NCBI GenBank assembly: GCA_002347965.1
Contig: DDYN01000057.1
Span: 26,571 to 90,570, forward strand
Reading direction: 5' to 3'
DNA length: 64,000 nt
Origin: UBA2233 sp002347965 [NCBI: Nitrospirae bacterium UBA2233]
GTDB taxonomy: Bacteria > UBA2233
Position numbers and translations under genes: made by a program
The notes under the pieces: generated by a model
What the model saw: the letters and a program-made list of their open reading frames with translations, nothing else
The model's database searches: none
What the model was told of the DNA's origin: nothing
Shown here: piece by piece, positions 61,906-64,000 of the stretch
How the letters are laid out: every line of letters starts with the position of its first letter
How positions within the stretch are numbered: position 1 is the stretch's first letter

Positions 61906-63876
61906 ATGGTGCTTTTGATTCTTGGGGCTGTCGCCCTTTGGTTACTCCTTAGCCTTTTTGCCCTTCTTCTGAGGGAACGGTTTTATTTTGTCTTTCCCTT
62001 AAGCGCAGCCGGCTCTTTGTGCATTTTTGCCGGAAGCGTTTGGGCCCTTTCCAAATCCCAGGCTGAAATACCGCTCGCCTTCTACTTATCCGGATTTTTA
62101 CTGCACTTGCGCCTGGATGCCTTAGCCTCGGTCTTTCTAGCCTTGCTTGGCGCTTCATCCTTTGGCATTTCTTTGTATTGTCTGGGGTATTTTCGCCGGA
62201 CCCAAGGCGCCAATCCTTCCCTGCTCGGCTTTTGGTACCACCTCTTCCTTCCCGCCATGGCACTGGTTTTGTTGGCCGACGATGCCTACGCCTTCATGAT
62301 GTCCTGGGAGATCATGGCGCTTTCTTCGTATTTTCTGGTCGTTACCGACCATCGCATTACGGTCATTCGTAAGGCCGGATTTTTGTACCTCCTGATTGCC
62401 CACCTCGGAGCATTTGCCATTTTGCTCTCGTTCGCCATCTTGGGGAAAGGGGATTGGAGCTTTGCCGCGATGCGCCAAATGGATCATAGCGCGGGTGCAG
62501 CAAGCATGGCCTTCCTTCTTTCGTTGTTGGGCTTTGGCGCCAAGGCAGGGGTATTGCCCTTTCATGTCTGGCTTCCGGAAGCACATCCAGCGGCACCTTC
62601 CCCGGTATCGGCTCTCATGAGCGGGGTTATGCTCAAGACGGCCGTTTACGGCATGATGCGCGTTGGCTTTGATCTTTTGCCCCTTCAATTATGGTGGTGG
62701 GGGGCCATCGTCCTTGGGCTTGGCTTGTTGGCAGCCCTCTTCGGCGTCCTTTTTGGGGCGGTAGAGACCGACATGAAACGCCTGCTCGCGTATTCGTCCA
62801 TCGAAAACATCGGCATTCTGCTGGTCGGCCTGGGGCTCGGGCTGATCTTTTTTTCGTTTGGCATGGCACCCATCGCGGCCCTGGCCCTTACTGCCGCTTT
62901 GTACCACGCCATCAACCACTCGTTGTTCAAATCCCTCCTTTTTCTTGCAACCGGTTCGGTATTGCACGCCACAAGCGAGCGGAACCTGGGCAAACTGGGC
63001 GGGCTCGTCCACCCCATGCCCAAAGTGGCCCTGCTTACGCTTGTCGGAGTCCTCGCACTTGCCGGTTTGCCGCCTTTGAATGGCTTCGCCTCCGAGTGGC
63101 TTCTTTTGCAGACCTTTTTGCTGACGCCCTCCCTGCCCAATTCCTTCCTCAACATGCTGATTCCCGTGGCGGCGGGCGGTCTTGTGCTGGCAAGCGCGCT
63201 TGCCGCTTACGTAATGGTCAAGTTCTACGGGGTTGTTTTTCTAGGACAGCCGCGCGAGGAAAAACTTAAGACGGCTCACGACGCCGATTTATGGGAGAGG
63301 CTAGGCATGGGGTGGCTTGCTGCGGGGTGCATTCTTCTGGGAATCTTGCCCGTGCCAGCCGTGTTGATACTCGATAAGGCCACGAAGCTCCTGGTTGGTG
63401 TAGGCATCGGCCAAACCGCCGGCAAGAGCTTCTTTTTTCTCACCCCTATCGCCTCCGAGCGCGCAAGCTACAGCCCTTTGTTTTTCTTGCTGGTCGTCTT
63501 GGCCGTGGTGATTTTGACGTTTGTCGCCGTCCGGTTTTTCTACCACGGCAGGGTGCACCGCGCGCCCGCGTGGGATTGCGGGTTCGGCGTGCTTACACCT
63601 CGCATGGAAGATACGGCAGAAGGCTTCGGGCAACCGATACGTCAGATTCTTGAGCCTGTTTTTTCTATCGAGCGGCAGACGCCCGACCCTTTTTCCGAAA
63701 AACCACGCTACCATATCCAGGTGGAAGACCGTCTCTGGACGCTTCTTTATCGCCCGATCGTCCGCGTTACCGAGTGGGTTGCAGCCAGAATCGCCATGAT
63801 GCAGCACGGTCGAATCTATGGCTACCTGCTTTATATGTTCGCCACACTCCTCCTTTTGCTCTTTTTAGCACGATGA
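61906..63876 (+). CDS. hyfB: Hydrogenase-4 subunit B-like proton-pumping membrane protein
   Basis: 656 residues from the ATG at 61906 (a TTG lies just upstream). About 14-16 transmembrane helices. Antiporter-like core shared with NuoL/HyfB/HycC: MMSWEIMALSSYFLVVTDH, FLLSLLGFGAKAGVLPFHVWLPEAHPAAPSPVSALMSG, and LYHAINHSLFKSLLFLATGS with the channel Lys/His. Formate-hydrogenlyase or group 4 hydrogenase type complexes use it. No hydrogenase subunit is in view, so it could belong to a hydrogenase-like (Ehr) complex. Confidence 0.88.
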   Translation: MVLLILGAVALWLLLSLFALLLRERFYFVFPLSAAGSLCIFAGSVWALSKSQAEIPLAFYLSGFLLHLRLDALASVFLALLGASSFGISLYCLGYFRRTQGANPSLLGFWYHLFLPAMALVLLADDAYAFMMSWEIMALSSYFLVVTDHRITVIRKAGFLYLLIAHLGAFAILLSFAILGKGDWSFAAMRQMDHSAGAASMAFLLSLLGFGAKAGVLPFHVWLPEAHPAAPSPVSALMSGVMLKTAVYGMMRVGFDLLPLQLWWWGAIVLGLGLLAALFGVLFGAVETDMKRLLAYSSIENIGILLVGLGLGLIFFSFGMAPIAALALTAALYHAINHSLFKSLLFLATGSVLHATSERNLGKLGGLVHPMPKVALLTLVGVLALAGLPPLNGFASEWLLLQTFLLTPSLPNSFLNMLIPVAAGGLVLASALAAYVMVKFYGVVFLGQPREEKLKTAHDADLWERLGMGWLAAGCILLGILPVPAVLILDKATKLLVGVGIGQTAGKSFFFLTPIASERASYSPLFFLLVVLAVVILTFVAVRFFYHGRVHRAPAWDCGFGVLTPRMEDTAEGFGQPIRQILEPVFSIERQTPDPFSEKPRYHIQVEDRLWTLLYRPIVRVTEWVAARIAMMQHGRIYGYLLYMFATLLLLLFLAR

Positions 63877-64000
63877 GCAAGCTTATGGGCATCCTCTTTC
63901 AGCTCTTGCAATCGCTTTTGGTTATTGCCTTCGCGCCTCTTTGGCTGGGTTGGATCAATCAATGTCGGGCATGGATGTTGAACGCCAAGGGTGCGGGCGT
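63873..64000 (+). CDS. hyfC: Hydrogenase-4 subunit C-like protein (NuoH type), cut by window
   Basis: The first 42 codons are visible, starting with an ATGA overlap with hyfB: MSKLMGILFQLLQSLLVIA, then FAPLWLGWINQCRAWML. This is the first helix of the NuoH/HyfC/HycD membrane anchor. The gene continues beyond the window. Confidence 0.8.
   Translation, partial: MSKLMGILFQLLQSLLVIAFAPLWLGWINQCRAWMLNAKGAG

Overview
The window comes from a moderately GC-rich Gram-negative bacterium. It makes KDO for lipopolysaccharide (kdsA, kdsB), assembles type IV pili through an outer-membrane secretin (PilQ), makes menaquinone by the classical o-succinylbenzoate route, and carries enzymes typical of anaerobic or mixed respiration: an electron-bifurcating NfnAB pair, a hydrogenase-4-like membrane module, a PPi-type phosphofructokinase and a TRAP solute receptor. 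The gene order of the pilus locus (pilB-T-C-A-G-H-I-D-minor pilins-M-N-O-P-Q-aroC) and the kdsB-pyrG-kdsA run resemble Myxococcus and Geobacter relatives. I therefore suggest the Desulfobacterota/Myxococcota neighbourhood or a deep relative. No rRNA is present and I cannot place it more exactly.

Layout. 0-1.2 kb: a UPF0178 protein (cut by the window edge) and an RsbR-like stressosome protein. 1.4-20.6 kb, minus strand: one almost continuous type IV pilus locus followed by aroC. It includes the PilGHI-type ABC transporter, four minor-pilin-like genes (one 800 codons long with a perfect internal 246-bp repeat) and a pilA gene with two in-frame starts that each have a Shine-Dalgarno sequence. 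pilS and pilR are not in the cluster. 20.7-23.7 kb: aroE, a small secreted protein, a GntR regulator, a DksA-like zinc-finger protein and a Mut7-C ribonuclease-domain protein. 23.7-24.9 kb: phosphofructokinase on the plus strand, with promoter and terminator. 25.0-26.6 kb: two 43-residue peptides and a two-domain exported rhodanese whose frame is crossed by a single TGA in the first active-site loop, followed by a hairpin that fits a bacterial SECIS element. 26.7-27.1 kb: decayed electron-transfer genes. 27.1-32.7 kb: Tat-exported aldo/keto reductase, PP2C phosphatase, bioB directly abutting a tRNA-Leu gene, and NfnAB. 32.9-33.1 kb: tRNA-Glu and tRNA-Lys. 33.3-34.2 kb: a second RsbR-like protein. 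34.2-41.8 kb: menFDBACE in one operon. 41.9-44.4 kb: ccdA, purN, purM.

44.4-50.8 kb, plus strand: an unknown protein coupled to a MarR regulator; then an FtsE-FtsX-EnvC-CtpA cell-envelope operon in which the FtsE homologue has lost most ATPase motifs; then an alpha-methylacyl-CoA racemase-like enzyme and RNase HIII. 51.1 kb: a stand-alone Csx16-family (CRISPR-associated) protein with no array or cas gene in view. 51.8-54.1 kb: two acyl-CoA dehydrogenases. 54.2-54.7 kb: an unknown 54-residue ORF whose 3' end is duplicated downstream. 54.7-59.0 kb: TRAP receptor, kdsA, pyrG, kdsB. 59.3-60.8 kb: a di-haem peroxidase and a nonsense-interrupted remnant of a GH15-like glycosidase, which may be a foreign insert. 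60.8-64 kb: an exported protein of unknown function and the start of a hydrogenase-4-like operon (hyfB, hyfC) that runs off the window.

The observations I rate highest are the UGA-interrupted rhodanese with its SECIS-like hairpin and companion peptides, the motif-less FtsE, the two-start pilA, the repeat-expanded minor pilin, the bioB frame with no ordinary start codon downstream of tRNA-Leu, and the orphan Csx16.
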